Source: HRBIN29 sp034431815
GTDB taxonomy: Bacteria > Chloroflexota > Dehalococcoidia > Tepidiformales > Tepidiformaceae
DNA length: 16,823 nt
Reading direction: 5' to 3'
NCBI GenBank assembly: GCA_034431815.1
Contig: DAOUCS010000173.1
Span: forward strand, 1-16,823
Notes under the pieces: model-generated
The model's database searches: none
Told to the model about the DNA's origin: nothing
The model's input: the letters and a program-made list of their open reading frames with translations, nothing else
Shown: positions 7,401-14,131 of the stretch, piece after piece
How positions within the stretch are numbered: the first letter of the stretch is position 1
Layout: the number at the start of each line of letters is the position of its first letter
Program-made: the position numbers and the translations under genes

Positions 7401-7968
7401 CCGCGAAGCTCCGGACCTCGCGAGTGCTCCCGCCCAGGGCCAGGTGGACGGTCCCGCCGGAGACGCCTTGGACTTGCTCGAGGAGGTCGTCGTAGAAGAG
7501 CACCTGGAGGAGGGCGCCCGGCTTCGCCTCGCGCGCCAGCTTCGTATCCCAGACCTCGTAACACCAGCGGCCGAAGCAGCTCGTCCGGGCGTCGCTCCGG
7601 ATGAGGAAGTCGGCGTGCCCGCGGCGGCGGCCGTCGAAGAAGGTGGCCTGGTAGATGACGTCGGCCCCGTCGCGCATCGCCTCGATGGTCTTCTGCGCGG
7701 CGAGGCGCAGACGTTCGGCCTTGTCCTCGACGGAGCCGTCGGGTCGGATTTCCACGACGTTCTTTCCTTCCGTGCGCAGCACTGCGCAGAACCGCTCTTC
7801 GTGCGCTCTGCCGCGCTCGACGAGACGATCGAGGACTGGGTCGCGGAATTGGGGGCGCTCCAGAGCGCCCCTGGCGGCGGCGAACTCGAGGCGGGGAAGC
7901 TGCGGGCAGAGGGCGAATCCCACGAGGTCCCGGGCTGCGTAGACGAGCTGACCGTCGAGTTCCTGCAC
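4438..7968 (-). CDS. TM0106-type RecB-like nuclease / RNase H-like exonuclease / SF1 helicase fusion
   Basis: A 1176-residue cytoplasmic DNA- or RNA-processing enzyme with three modules. Residues 1-240 form a PD-(D/E)XK nuclease of RecB/Cas4 type: Asp120 (GHADF), Glu138/Asp141/Lys143 (EVWDTK) and a Gln155-x3-Tyr159 motif. Cys21, Cys226, Cys229 and Cys235 fit an iron-sulfur cluster. Residues about 335-545 form a YprB-like DEDD-type domain: Asp343/Glu345 (FFDIEGD), HFGAYEP, and Asp523/Asp524 (YNEDDC). Residues about 770-1160 form a Dna2/Upf1-like SF1 helicase: Walker A GPPGSGKTT (Lys795), Walker B Asp898-Glu899 (FIDEAG), GDPQQLDQP, VDKFQGQE and RLNVATSRAK. The start is GTG with AAAGGAG about 5 nt upstream. 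It lies 19 nt after the LCP gene, so an operon is likely. The domain order matches the TM0106 family, whose biological role (repair, replication or defence) is not established. Confidence 0.92.
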   Translation of the reverse strand: MQELDGQLVYAARDLVGFALCPQLPRLEFAAARGALERPQFRDPVLDRLVERGRAHEERFCAVLRTEGKNVVEIRPDGSVEDKAERLRLAAQKTIEAMRDGADVIYQATFFDGRRRGHADFLIRSDARTSCFGRWCYEVWDTKLAREAKPGALLQVLFYDDLLEQVQGVSGGTVHLALGGSTREVRSFAVRRYAAWYRRLRARFEAALGGGGFGDPDPAPEPVEHCEVCAWRAYCEELRRKADHLSLVAGMGRPQRRRLAEAGVTEKTRFAAARWETLETSIPTRSRETYRRLHRQAVLQVKAERDGRRRYELLEPRRAEDGTLALEGLLALPEPSPSDLFFDIEGDPFALDDGVEYLFGVYGPGSGERGAYRSFWSIDENGRVTRAAEQQAFERAIDFLYERFCNALREDGTAGAHIYHFGAYEPAALKRLAARFGSRERELDDLLRAEAFVDLYRVVRQGLLASVASYSIKQLEPFYGFQRQATLRDAGESIAEFERWLELGAEEGTDRSLLETIERYNEDDCRSAAALRDWLESLRIELERKAAKPLPRPAPGRPDASQTTEQALDEIAALFACLTDGVPAAPEERTPEQQARWILGHLLSWHRREMRAAWWRIFAYQQMTPEEIVLDSTALGGLEFIETEPGSRGSTLYKFSFPPQEHRLAAGDTAYDPYTLEACTVKEIDEASGTVSLRRKKDADGPPPQALVPFETYDTRDIEAKLRELAAWVAEHTIEGPGPYRAARELLLRSLPRCGQTPGEPLVQSGETAEAAALRLVPLLDESCLAIQGPPGSGKTTLAAKLIVDLVRRGKRVGVTANSHSVIATLLERVEAEANAQNVRLTIGQRAGKGAKPRAGWNDLAGQAGIEAINAGQVDVAGGTVWLWASQKLDPVDVLFIDEAGQLSLTNALVAAMAARSVVLVGDPQQLDQPLLATHPPGTERSALAHLLGDADTIPPERGLFLDRTWRLHPSICAFTSELFYEERLRPAVECQHQRLQVPGFPEAGLVFVPVPHEGCDVSSEKEAETVAKLCRRLTSPGASWIDRDGTNRQLRPEDILVIAPYNLQVRLLKDRLETRLGDGFRVGTVDKFQGQEAPVVIYSMTSSSKEDAPRGMEFLYSLNRLNVATSRAKCLAIVVASPALLDPACTSIRQMELANALARFAELAVCLEPQNSAGS

Positions 7969-7987
7969 GTCCGCTCCTTTCCCTCTA

Positions 7988-9310
7988 TCAGGGGGAGAGT
8001 CGCATTCCGTCGCCGATACGGACGATCACATCGACCCCGTCGGGATGTTCGTCCGCCCGTTCGAGCATCCTCAGGTTCGTGAGGCGGGCGAGCTTTCGGG
8101 CCGTGTACGGTTTTCCGGTCAGGTCGACGATGCCCGGCGGGCCGTCGGCGCCGTTGACGAGCCGGATGAACTGGGGCGGGACGCCGTACTGGTGCAGATG
8201 CTGCTGGACCTGAGCAGCCAACTCTTCGGCGCCGGGTGGATATTCGAGGGCGATAACAGGGCGCTCGTCGCGGGTGAGGGGGTCGGCGAGGAACTCGTCG
8301 ATGATGGCGTACACCTGGTCCCAGCGCGGAAGGAGGATGAGCTGGCCGTCATCGGAGATCGACCCGTAGGTGGCCGGGCCCAGGGAGTACGTGTCGATAC
8401 GCTCAAAGTCCAGCCGCTGCGCAAGGAGGGCGTAGCCAGGAATGAGGCCGGAGTCGATGTCCGTCTGAACGGCGTCGCGGTACGCCGACCAGAGTTCGGG
8501 AATGCGCGTCAGCCAGCCGAGGCTGAGGGCCTTCTCGATTGCCGCCCGGATCACCAGGTGCTGCCGCTCGATGCGCTTCAGGTCGCCGTCGGCCCGCGTG
8601 CGGGAGTAGGCGAGCGCCTGCTGGCCGTCGAAGTGGTGGAGGCCGGCGGTGACGGTCCGGTTCGGAAAGATGTCGAGGACGTCGGTGCCCCAGTCCGAAA
8701 TGGTCTCCGGCACATTCACGTCGATGCCCCCGAGCGCATCGATGAGGCGCACGAAGCCGGTCCAATCGATCACGACATAGTGATGGACGCGGATGCCGAA
8801 GGTGCGTTGGACGGTAGCGATGGCCGCTGCGGGCCCTCCGCCGGGGTACCGCTGCGAGATGCCGTACGAGAAGGCGGCGTTGATTTTCGCCTCCACCCAG
8901 AAGTCGTCGCCGCCGTACGGGACCTCGGTCCAGAAGTCTCTGGGGATGGCGAGAATCTGGAGCCGGCCGTGGAAGGTGTCGACGCTGGCGATGAACATCG
9001 TGTCCGAGCGTGCCGGGGAGTCCGGCGGCTCGTACGGGCGGCGATCGAGGCCCATCACGAGGATGTTGATGCGGTCGCTGGGTTTCCACACCTGCTCGTC
9101 GGCGGCGGGAACTCCCGGAAGGGAGACGTTCGCTCCGAGGTTCGTGCCAGGCACGAAGATCGGAACGCTGGGCACGGCTGCCTCGTTCCCCGGGAGGACG
9201 TACCGGTCGATGCGGGCGAACGTGAGGAGGGAGAGGTAGACGGCCGCGGCCGCGCCGAGGAAAATGGCGCCCGCAGCGCCCATGCGCCGGATGCGTTGCC
9301 TGGTGCCCAC
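7988..9310 (-). CDS. LCP (LytR-CpsA-Psr) family protein with LytR C-terminal domain
   Basis: Probably attaches undecaprenyl-linked polymers to peptidoglycan or another wall acceptor. It is a 440-residue protein with a basic N-terminus (RQRIRR) and a single membrane segment at about 11-31, leaving the rest outside. The LCP domain spans about 80-260: NILVMGLDRRP (Asp89), RSDTMFIASVD (Arg101, Asp103), LAIPRDFW, INAAFSYG, LIDALGGIDVNVP, FDGQQALAYSRTR and RIERQ. A LytR_C-like domain lies at about 340-440 (LVNGADGPPGIVDLTGK). The start is GTG at 9310; an in-frame ATG at 9283 is an alternative that shortens only the cytoplasmic tail. No strong ribosome-binding site is seen for either. It is the first gene of an apparent operon with the nuclease-helicase and is divergent from nagA. 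Confidence 0.92.
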   Translation of the reverse strand: MGTRQRIRRMGAAGAIFLGAAAAVYLSLLTFARIDRYVLPGNEAAVPSVPIFVPGTNLGANVSLPGVPAADEQVWKPSDRINILVMGLDRRPYEPPDSPARSDTMFIASVDTFHGRLQILAIPRDFWTEVPYGGDDFWVEAKINAAFSYGISQRYPGGGPAAAIATVQRTFGIRVHHYVVIDWTGFVRLIDALGGIDVNVPETISDWGTDVLDIFPNRTVTAGLHHFDGQQALAYSRTRADGDLKRIERQHLVIRAAIEKALSLGWLTRIPELWSAYRDAVQTDIDSGLIPGYALLAQRLDFERIDTYSLGPATYGSISDDGQLILLPRWDQVYAIIDEFLADPLTRDERPVIALEYPPGAEELAAQVQQHLHQYGVPPQFIRLVNGADGPPGIVDLTGKPYTARKLARLTNLRMLERADEHPDGVDVIVRIGDGMRLSP

Positions 9311-9337
9311 TGGATTGTCGCGCCCGCTTTTCCGGCG

Positions 9338-9366
9338 ATCCTGAGCGCCGCGCGCACCCCCGTCAA
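9338..9366 (-). promoter_or_regulatory. Candidate promoter for the LCP / nuclease-helicase operon
   Basis: Read on the minus strand, TTGACG (9361-9366) and CAGGAT (9338-9343) are separated by exactly 17 bp. This gives a leader of about 20 nt before the GTG at 9310. The -35 box is good (5 of 6) and the -10 box is poor (3 of 6). It lies in the 74-bp gap shared with nagA. Confidence 0.35.
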
Positions 9367-9384
9367 CCCTCGAAGAGGATTCGC

Positions 9385-10518
9385 GTGCCGTATCGTCTTC
9401 TCATTGCCGACGGCGTGCTCGCCCTCCCCGGTGGACCGATGCGTGCAGCCCTGCTGTGCGACGCGAACCGCATCGTCGCTATCGGACGGGAGGTCGAGGA
9501 CCCCGGGGCGGCTGTCCTCGACGCGCGGGGGCTCACGGTAGCGCCTGGCTTCGTCGACATCCACGTGCACGGCGGCGGCGGGGCGTCCTTCCTTCCCCCT
9601 GGTCCAGGCGACCTCGAACGGTACGCTCGCTCGGCGCCCGCGCACGGCGTCACCGCGTTCGCTGCCAGCGTTGCGGCGCCGTCCGCCGAATCGCTGGCGG
9701 CGGCCCTCCGGCTGGCGTTCGCCGCCCCGGCTGAAGGCGCTGAGTTCCTGGGGTTCCACCTGGAAGGGCCATTCCTCAATCCAGCCCGGCGGGGCGCCTT
9801 TCCGGCCGAGTGGCTTTCGCTTCCCGACCGTGGGCTCTTCGAGCGGCTGGTCGAAGCGGCGGGCGGGCGCCTTAGGGTGATGACGCTCGCGCCCGAGCTC
9901 CCCGGCGCTACGGACGTCGCCCGCGCCGCCGAGGAGGCCGGCGTGGTCCTGGCGCTCGGGCATACCGACGCGTCCTTCCGGCAGGCGGCCGATGCGCTGC
10001 AGGGAGCCTTCACCCACGTCACGCACCTGTTCAACGGGATGCGCCCGTTCCATCACCGCGATGGCGGCCCCGCTGCCGCTGCGCTTCTTTCGGACGCGAC
10101 CTGCGAGCTCATCGCCGACGGCGAACATGTGGCGCCGGAGGTCCTCCGCTTGGCCTATCGCGTCCTTGGGCCGTCTCGCACCGTCCTGGTCTCTGACGCC
10201 GTCCCTGCCGCCGGGCCGGGCGACATCGCGAAGACGGCCGACGGCACCACCATCGCCGGGAGCCTGCTGCCCTTCGACGAACACGCGCGCCGGGCCGCAG
10301 CCCTGCTCGGCATCGACGTTTCGGCCCTCGTGCGGCTCTGTTCGGCGAACCCCGCCCGCGCCCTCGGCGTCCACCACCGGAAGGGTTCGATCGAACGCGG
10401 GATGGACGCCGACTTGGTGCTGCTCGACCGGGAACTTCGCGTGACGGCGACGATTTGCCGGGGACGGGTTGCCTTCCTCGCGGAGCCTCACCGCTTCCGG
10501 GCGGCTCCTCCGCGCTGA
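9385..10518 (+). CDS. nagA: N-acetylglucosamine-6-phosphate deacetylase
   Basis: Converts GlcNAc-6-phosphate to glucosamine-6-phosphate plus acetate in the cytoplasm, in amino-sugar use and cell-wall recycling. Its 377 residues match the family length of about 380. It has an amidohydrolase fold with His60-x-His62 (DIHVHGGGG) and metal ligands Glu127 (HLEGPF), His193 (LGHTDA) and His214 (THLFNGM). His248 (ADGEHV) and the catalytic Asp271 (VSDAVPAAG) follow. The spacing closely parallels E. coli NagA (Glu131, His195, His216, Asp273). The C-terminal NPARALG and GSIERGMDADLVLLD segments are family hallmarks. The start is GTG with AGAGG about 6 nt upstream. No nagB or sugar PTS gene is nearby. It is convergent with the BtuF-like gene, 7 bp away. 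Confidence 0.95.
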   Translation: MPYRLLIADGVLALPGGPMRAALLCDANRIVAIGREVEDPGAAVLDARGLTVAPGFVDIHVHGGGGASFLPPGPGDLERYARSAPAHGVTAFAASVAAPSAESLAAALRLAFAAPAEGAEFLGFHLEGPFLNPARRGAFPAEWLSLPDRGLFERLVEAAGGRLRVMTLAPELPGATDVARAAEEAGVVLALGHTDASFRQAADALQGAFTHVTHLFNGMRPFHHRDGGPAAAALLSDATCELIADGEHVAPEVLRLAYRVLGPSRTVLVSDAVPAAGPGDIAKTADGTTIAGSLLPFDEHARRAAALLGIDVSALVRLCSANPARALGVHHRKGSIERGMDADLVLLDRELRVTATICRGRVAFLAEPHRFRAAPPR

Positions 10519-10525
10519 GGCTCCC

Positions 10526-11248
10526 TCACCTCCGAGCGTCGTCGATCACGCGCCGGAGGGTTCGGAGGGAACCCGGGATGCGCGGCCCGTACCACCAGAG
10601 GAGTTTGCCGTCGATGAGCCGCGCGGGCGCAATGGCGGCGAAGCTCGGGAGGTGCCGTTCGCGGAACCGGTACGGTTCGTCCGGGAGCAGGATGAGGTCG
10701 GGCGCGGCGGCTCGAACCTCGTCGAGCGTCACCAGGGGGTAGCGGGGCACTCCCTCGAAGACGTTGGCGGCACCCGCCGCGGTGAGCATGGCGTGGCCGA
10801 ACGTCCCGCTACCGAGACCCATCAGGGGCTTCCCCCACACCGCCACGAATACCCGCGGCCGAGGTGCGTGCGGTTGGGCGGCGGCTTCCCGGATCCGCCC
10901 GACGAGGTCAGCAGCCCGGTCGCCGGCGCCGAGCAACGCACCCAGCTCCGTGATCGCTGCGGCCGCGTCGTCTATCGTCTCGATGTTCGTGACGAGGACG
11001 CGGATTCCGCGCCTTTCGAGGTCTTCCACGTCCTCGCGGCGGTTCTCCTCCCTGTTGGCGATGACGAGGTCGGGGGCGAGGGCAACGATGCGCTCGATGT
11101 CCGGCGTCTTCGTGCCCCCGAGAGCGGGAACCGCGGCGGCCATTTCCGGGGGCTCGGTGCAGTACACCGTGCGGCCCACGAGCCGGCGGCCCGCCCCGAG
11201 CCACCAGAGCAGCTCGGTCAGGCTGGGTACCAGGCACACGATCCGCAC
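10526..11248 (-). CDS. BtuF/TroA-like helical-backbone binding protein without signal peptide
   Basis: A 240-residue member of the periplasmic metal- or cobalamin-binding fold (COG0614-like). The N-terminal lobe opens at once with RIVCLVPSLTELLWWLG and continues with LGGTKTPDIERIVALAPDLV and ANREENR. The C-terminal lobe contains PRVFVAVWGKPLMGLG, ANVFEG and VTLDEVRAAAPDLILLPDEPY. These are typical BtuF-family segments. There is no signal peptide or lipobox: the first beta strand begins at residue 2. The start is GTG at 11248, with AAAGGA about 8 nt upstream, and no upstream in-frame extension adds a signal. It follows htrA by 21 nt, so it is probably co-transcribed. No ABC permease or ATPase is in the window. 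It may act in the cytoplasm, or may belong to the enzyme-like soluble members of the fold. Confidence 0.85.
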   Translation of the reverse strand: MRIVCLVPSLTELLWWLGAGRRLVGRTVYCTEPPEMAAAVPALGGTKTPDIERIVALAPDLVIANREENRREDVEDLERRGIRVLVTNIETIDDAAAAITELGALLGAGDRAADLVGRIREAAAQPHAPRPRVFVAVWGKPLMGLGSGTFGHAMLTAAGAANVFEGVPRYPLVTLDEVRAAAPDLILLPDEPYRFRERHLPSFAAIAPARLIDGKLLWWYGPRIPGSLRTLRRVIDDARR

Positions 11249-11269
11249 GGCGCGTCCTTTCCGAGCCGG

Positions 11270-12373
11270 TTAGGGCGCGCTTGCGTCTCCGAGCGTGACC
11301 CGAACGGTGAGGCGCTCGGAGCCTCGGTAGAGCTCGACCTCCACCGTATCGCCCGGATCGTACCGGACCATCGCGACCGCCAGTTCCGACTCGTTCCGGA
11401 TGCGGTAGTCGCCGATCCGAACGATCACGTCGCCGTCGCGGATTCCAGCCCTGGCCGCGGGACCACCCGGTACCACGCCGCCGGTGTTGAGGTAGACGCC
11501 GCCGGTGTTCTCGGCGATGCCGAGCTCGCGTGCCCTGGCCGGGCGCAGGGCCTCGAAGTCCTGAATCCCCAGGAGGGCGCGGCGCACCTCGCCCTTCTCG
11601 CGGATCTCCTCGTACACGGCCCGTACGGTGTCCGACCCGACGGCGAACCCGATCCCCTGGGCGATTCCCCCCGTCGTCTGGTCGGCGGCGAGCGAGGTGT
11701 TGACCCCCACCACTTCGCCCTTCATGTTCACCAGCGGACCGCCGCTGTTGCCGTGGTTGATGGGCGCATCGGTTTGCACTGCGCCAAGGATGCCCAAACC
11801 CTGGATGGCACGGTTCTTCTGGCTGACGATACCGTGCGTCACCGTGAACCCAGCGCCTTCGCCGCGGTCGAGGTCGAGCGGGTACCCGATGGCGATGACC
11901 GCATCGCCGACGCGCACGTCGTCGAGGCGAGCGAGCGGGAGGGCAGGAAGGCCGCGCGCCTCGACCTTGAGGACGGCGAGGTCCGAGCGCGGGTCTCGCC
12001 CCACGACTCGGGCCTGGTAGACGGAGCCGTCGCTCAGCGTGACCGAAATCGACCGGGCGACGCCGCTCCCTACGGCGATGACGTGATTGTTCGTGATGAT
12101 GTAGCCGTCGCTGTCGATGACGAAGCCGCTCCCCACGCCGCCGCCGAAGCCTGCTTGGGCTTCGATGCGGACCACCGCCGGCGCCACCCGTTCCACCAGG
12201 TCGGCGAGCGAGACAGGCTCCTGGAGGGGGAGGCTGGCCGCCGTGGCGGGGGGTGCGCCCGGCTCGGCAGCCTCCGGAGTTGCCGACGGAGCTTCGCTCC
12301 CTCGTCCGCTGCAGGCCGCGAGCAGCAGGACGCTCGCTGCTGCGGCGCCGATGACGAGCGATGGGATGCGCAT
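11270..12373 (-). CDS. HtrA/DegP-like serine protease lipoprotein with PDZ domain
   Basis: A 367-residue envelope protease for misfolded or signalling proteins. Residues 1-21 are a lipoprotein signal with lipobox L18-A19-A20-C21; a Gly/Ser/Pro/Ala-rich linker reaches about residue 50. The trypsin-like domain carries His97 (TNNHVI), Asp131 (RSDLAVLKV) and Ser210 (GNSGGPLV), with VGSGFVID before it. One PDZ domain spans about 260-360, with GGVYLNTGGVVPGGPAARAGIRDGDVIVRIG. I chose the ATG at 12373 over an open frame reaching 12511: GAGGAGG lies about 8-9 nt upstream and the signal peptide begins here. It is divergent from the ECF sigma gene and is followed 21 nt later by the BtuF-like gene. Confidence 0.93.
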   Translation of the reverse strand: MRIPSLVIGAAAASVLLLAACSGRGSEAPSATPEAAEPGAPPATAASLPLQEPVSLADLVERVAPAVVRIEAQAGFGGGVGSGFVIDSDGYIITNNHVIAVGSGVARSISVTLSDGSVYQARVVGRDPRSDLAVLKVEARGLPALPLARLDDVRVGDAVIAIGYPLDLDRGEGAGFTVTHGIVSQKNRAIQGLGILGAVQTDAPINHGNSGGPLVNMKGEVVGVNTSLAADQTTGGIAQGIGFAVGSDTVRAVYEEIREKGEVRRALLGIQDFEALRPARARELGIAENTGGVYLNTGGVVPGGPAARAGIRDGDVIVRIGDYRIRNESELAVAMVRYDPGDTVEVELYRGSERLTVRVTLGDASAP

Positions 12374-12509
12374 GGTCGCCGCCTCCTCGTCGTAGTTGTC
12401 TGTGGATTTCAGTTTCTGCGATGGCGTTCGCTTAGAGGGTAAATTCCGCCTCTCAACGTAAAGAACTTCCCACACGGCACCGCAGCGACTGTATGATCCG
12501 CCTGACATC
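12374..12509. promoter_or_regulatory. Shared divergent control region, htrA and ECF sigma factor
   Basis: A 136-bp gap that is AT-richer than its surroundings. On the plus strand TATGAT (12492-12497) lies 12 nt before the sigma ATG at 12510, giving a leader of only about 6 nt and no ribosome-binding site. An ECF-like -35 with the AAC core (GAACTT, 12463-12468) sits 16 bp before GCGACT, a possible self-regulated promoter, but the -10 match is poor. On the minus strand TTGAGA (revcomp of 12451-12456) is a candidate htrA -35 with a weak -10 (TAAGCG) 16 bp on. Each element is individually weak. Confidence 0.35.
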
Positions 12510-13169
12510 ATGGGATGGGAACGAGATCCATCCGCTCCCGGCGTACGTACCTACGGTAGCGCCGGCGAACTGACGTGGGGCGCACGCCCCGCCGCCGGCG
12601 ACCTCGCCGAGTGGAGCGACGATTCCCTCATGGCCGCCGTCGTTGCGCGCGACCCCGACGCCTTCGGCGTGCTGTACGACCGGTACTCGCCCCTCGTGTA
12701 CACCACCTGTCTGCGTGTGGTGGGCGAGCCTGCGGTCGCCGAAGACCTGGTGCAGGAGATCTTCGTCCGGCTTTGGCAGCGGCCCGAAGCGTTCATCCCG
12801 GCCAGGGGTCGCTTCGTTACCTGGCTCCTGAGCATCACCCGCAACCGAGCGGTCGATGAGGCCCGGTCGCGCAACCGGCGCCGGAAGCGCGAGCTCCCCG
12901 AACCCGAAGATGCCCCGTTCGCTCCGGCTGCGACTGCCCGTGTCGACGATCCCGTGTCCCTGGCCGAACTGCGCGAGGAGCAGGTGGCGGTCCGCCGGGC
13001 ACTTGCTCAGCTTCCGCCGGAACAGCGGCAGGTGCTGGAGCTCGCCTTCTTCGGAGGATATACGCACCAGGAGATCGCCGCGCGCCTCCGCGAGCCACTC
13101 GGGACGGTGAAGACGCGCATCCGGCTGGGCATGCAGAAGCTGCGAGCGGCGCTTGAGCGGCTGCGGTGA
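12510..13169 (+). CDS. ECF-type RNA polymerase sigma factor
   Basis: A 219-residue group 4 sigma factor. Region 2 spans about 40-120 (DPDAFGVLYDRYSPLVY, AVAEDLVQEIFVRLWQ, FVTWLLSITRNRAVDEARS). Region 4 spans about 164-214 (LAQLPPEQRQVLELAFFGGYTHQEIAARL, then GTVKTRIRLGMQKLR, the -35-recognition helix-turn-helix). A charged linker (RRRKRELPEPED) joins them and no region 3 is present. The N-terminal 35 residues before region 2 are longer than usual. The ATG at 12510 has no ribosome-binding site but has TATGAT 12 nt upstream, so the mRNA may be nearly leaderless. The RskA-type anti-sigma gene starts 13 bp later, making this a SigK-like, anti-sigma-controlled factor. The target genes are unknown; htrA, divergent from it, is the obvious candidate. 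Confidence 0.94.
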   Translation: MGWERDPSAPGVRTYGSAGELTWGARPAAGDLAEWSDDSLMAAVVARDPDAFGVLYDRYSPLVYTTCLRVVGEPAVAEDLVQEIFVRLWQRPEAFIPARGRFVTWLLSITRNRAVDEARSRNRRRKRELPEPEDAPFAPAATARVDDPVSLAELREEQVAVRRALAQLPPEQRQVLELAFFGGYTHQEIAARLREPLGTVKTRIRLGMQKLRAALERLR

Positions 13170-13182
13170 GGAGTGGACACCG

Positions 13183-14040
13183 ATGCAGGCGGAGCACCTT
13201 ACTCAGGCGGAGGCTGACGAGTACGCCCTCGGGGTCCTCGACTCCGATGCTCAGCGGGCATTCGCGCAGCATGCCCTTGCTTGCGACGAGTGCCGCGCGC
13301 GCATCCTCGATGCCCAACGGCTCATTGCCCTGCTCGCTCTAGCCCCGCCGGTACAGGCCCCGCCCCCTGGGCTGAGGCGGCGGGTACTGCGCGCCGCTAG
13401 AGCCCGCCGCAGCCGGGCGTGGCTTTCTCGCCTCGCGCGCCTATCACCGGCGGCAGCCGCGCTCGTGGCCGCAGCCGCTGCTGTGGTATCCATCGCCGGC
13501 CTGATCTCCCTCCGCGGTCAGGTGGAATCGCTGCGGGACGAAAACGCCCTCCTGCAGTCGAAGGTGGATGACGCGCTCAGCCAGCGCTTCGAGATCGTGG
13601 CGCTCACGAACCGCCTCTCCCAGGCCGAGGCGTCGGCCTGGGAGGCGCGGTACGAATCGCAGCTCGACCGCGACATGCTCATGGCCGTCCTCTCGCCCGA
13701 TTCCCAGACGGCCGAGGTGATCTCCGTCGCCGACGGCTTCACGCCGGTGGGGCGTCTCATCTGGGACGGTCAGCAGCAGCGGCTCTGGTTCGTGGCGAGC
13801 CGCCTTCCGAAGCTTGCTGAAGGCGAGACGTACCAGCTGTGGGTGAACGTCGATGGGCGGTACCGCAGCCTCGGCACGTTCCAACCTGATGAGAACGGCT
13901 TCGCCCGCTTCGTGCGCTACGTCCCGGAGGGGCTCTCCCGGTACGACTCGGCCGTGGTGACGATCGAACGAGCCGGCGGCTCGCCGGAACGGACCGGTCC
14001 TGGTGTGTTCTTCGTCGCCGACCTGAGCGGTTTCCGCTAA
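13183..14040 (+). CDS. RskA-like transmembrane anti-sigma factor
   Basis: A 285-residue partner that should hold the upstream sigma factor at the membrane. The cytoplasmic anti-sigma domain (residues 1-65) carries a zinc-finger-type His30-x3-Cys34-x2-Cys37 (QHALACDECRARI). A basic stretch (RRRVLRAARARRSR) precedes one membrane segment at about 88-110. Residues about 111-155 look like a short coiled coil (RGQVESLRDENALLQSKVDD). The outer RskA domain spans about 160-285, with GRLIWDGQQQRLWFVASRLP, GETYQLWV, YRSLGTFQPDENGFA and FFVADLSGF. I chose the ATG at 13183: GAGGAG lies 9 nt upstream, whereas an earlier in-frame start would overlap the sigma gene without such a site. Release is expected by regulated proteolysis, as in M. 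tuberculosis RskA; the proteases are not visible here. Confidence 0.93.
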   Translation: MQAEHLTQAEADEYALGVLDSDAQRAFAQHALACDECRARILDAQRLIALLALAPPVQAPPPGLRRRVLRAARARRSRAWLSRLARLSPAAAALVAAAAAVVSIAGLISLRGQVESLRDENALLQSKVDDALSQRFEIVALTNRLSQAEASAWEARYESQLDRDMLMAVLSPDSQTAEVISVADGFTPVGRLIWDGQQQRLWFVASRLPKLAEGETYQLWVNVDGRYRSLGTFQPDENGFARFVRYVPEGLSRYDSAVVTIERAGGSPERTGPGVFFVADLSGFR

Positions 14041-14069
14041 CGTCCGCTGCGAGTGCGGCGGGGCTTCGG

Positions 14070-14075
14070 TACACT
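14070..14075 (+). promoter_or_regulatory. Possible -10 element for the thiolase gene
   Basis: TACACT (TANNNT type) lies in the 91-bp gap between the anti-sigma gene and the thiolase gene and would give a leader of about 50 nt. That leader contains a weak 6-bp hairpin (TCGGCT paired with AGCCGA, about 14080-14100) without a T-tract. No -35 box was seen. Confidence 0.3.
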
Positions 14076-14131
14076 CGCTTCGGCTGCCCTTCGAAGCCGA
14101 CCATCTCCCAAGCGGACGAAAGGATACCCGA

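Noticed and set aside
4438..7968. The nuclease-helicase as part of a CRISPR or known anti-phage system
   Set aside because: No repeats, cas genes or typical defence partners lie nearby. Cas4-like features belong to the general RecB nuclease family.
9055..10491. A 478-codon minus-strand open frame opposite nagA
   Set aside because: NagA on the plus strand has all metal and catalytic residues. The antisense translation is Arg/Gly-rich and matches nothing.
10469..12442. A very long open frame (657 codons) on the plus strand opposite the BtuF-like and htrA genes
   Set aside because: High GC makes long antisense frames common. The translation is Arg/Asp/His/Pro-rich with no domain motif, while the minus strand holds complete catalytic signatures of known families.
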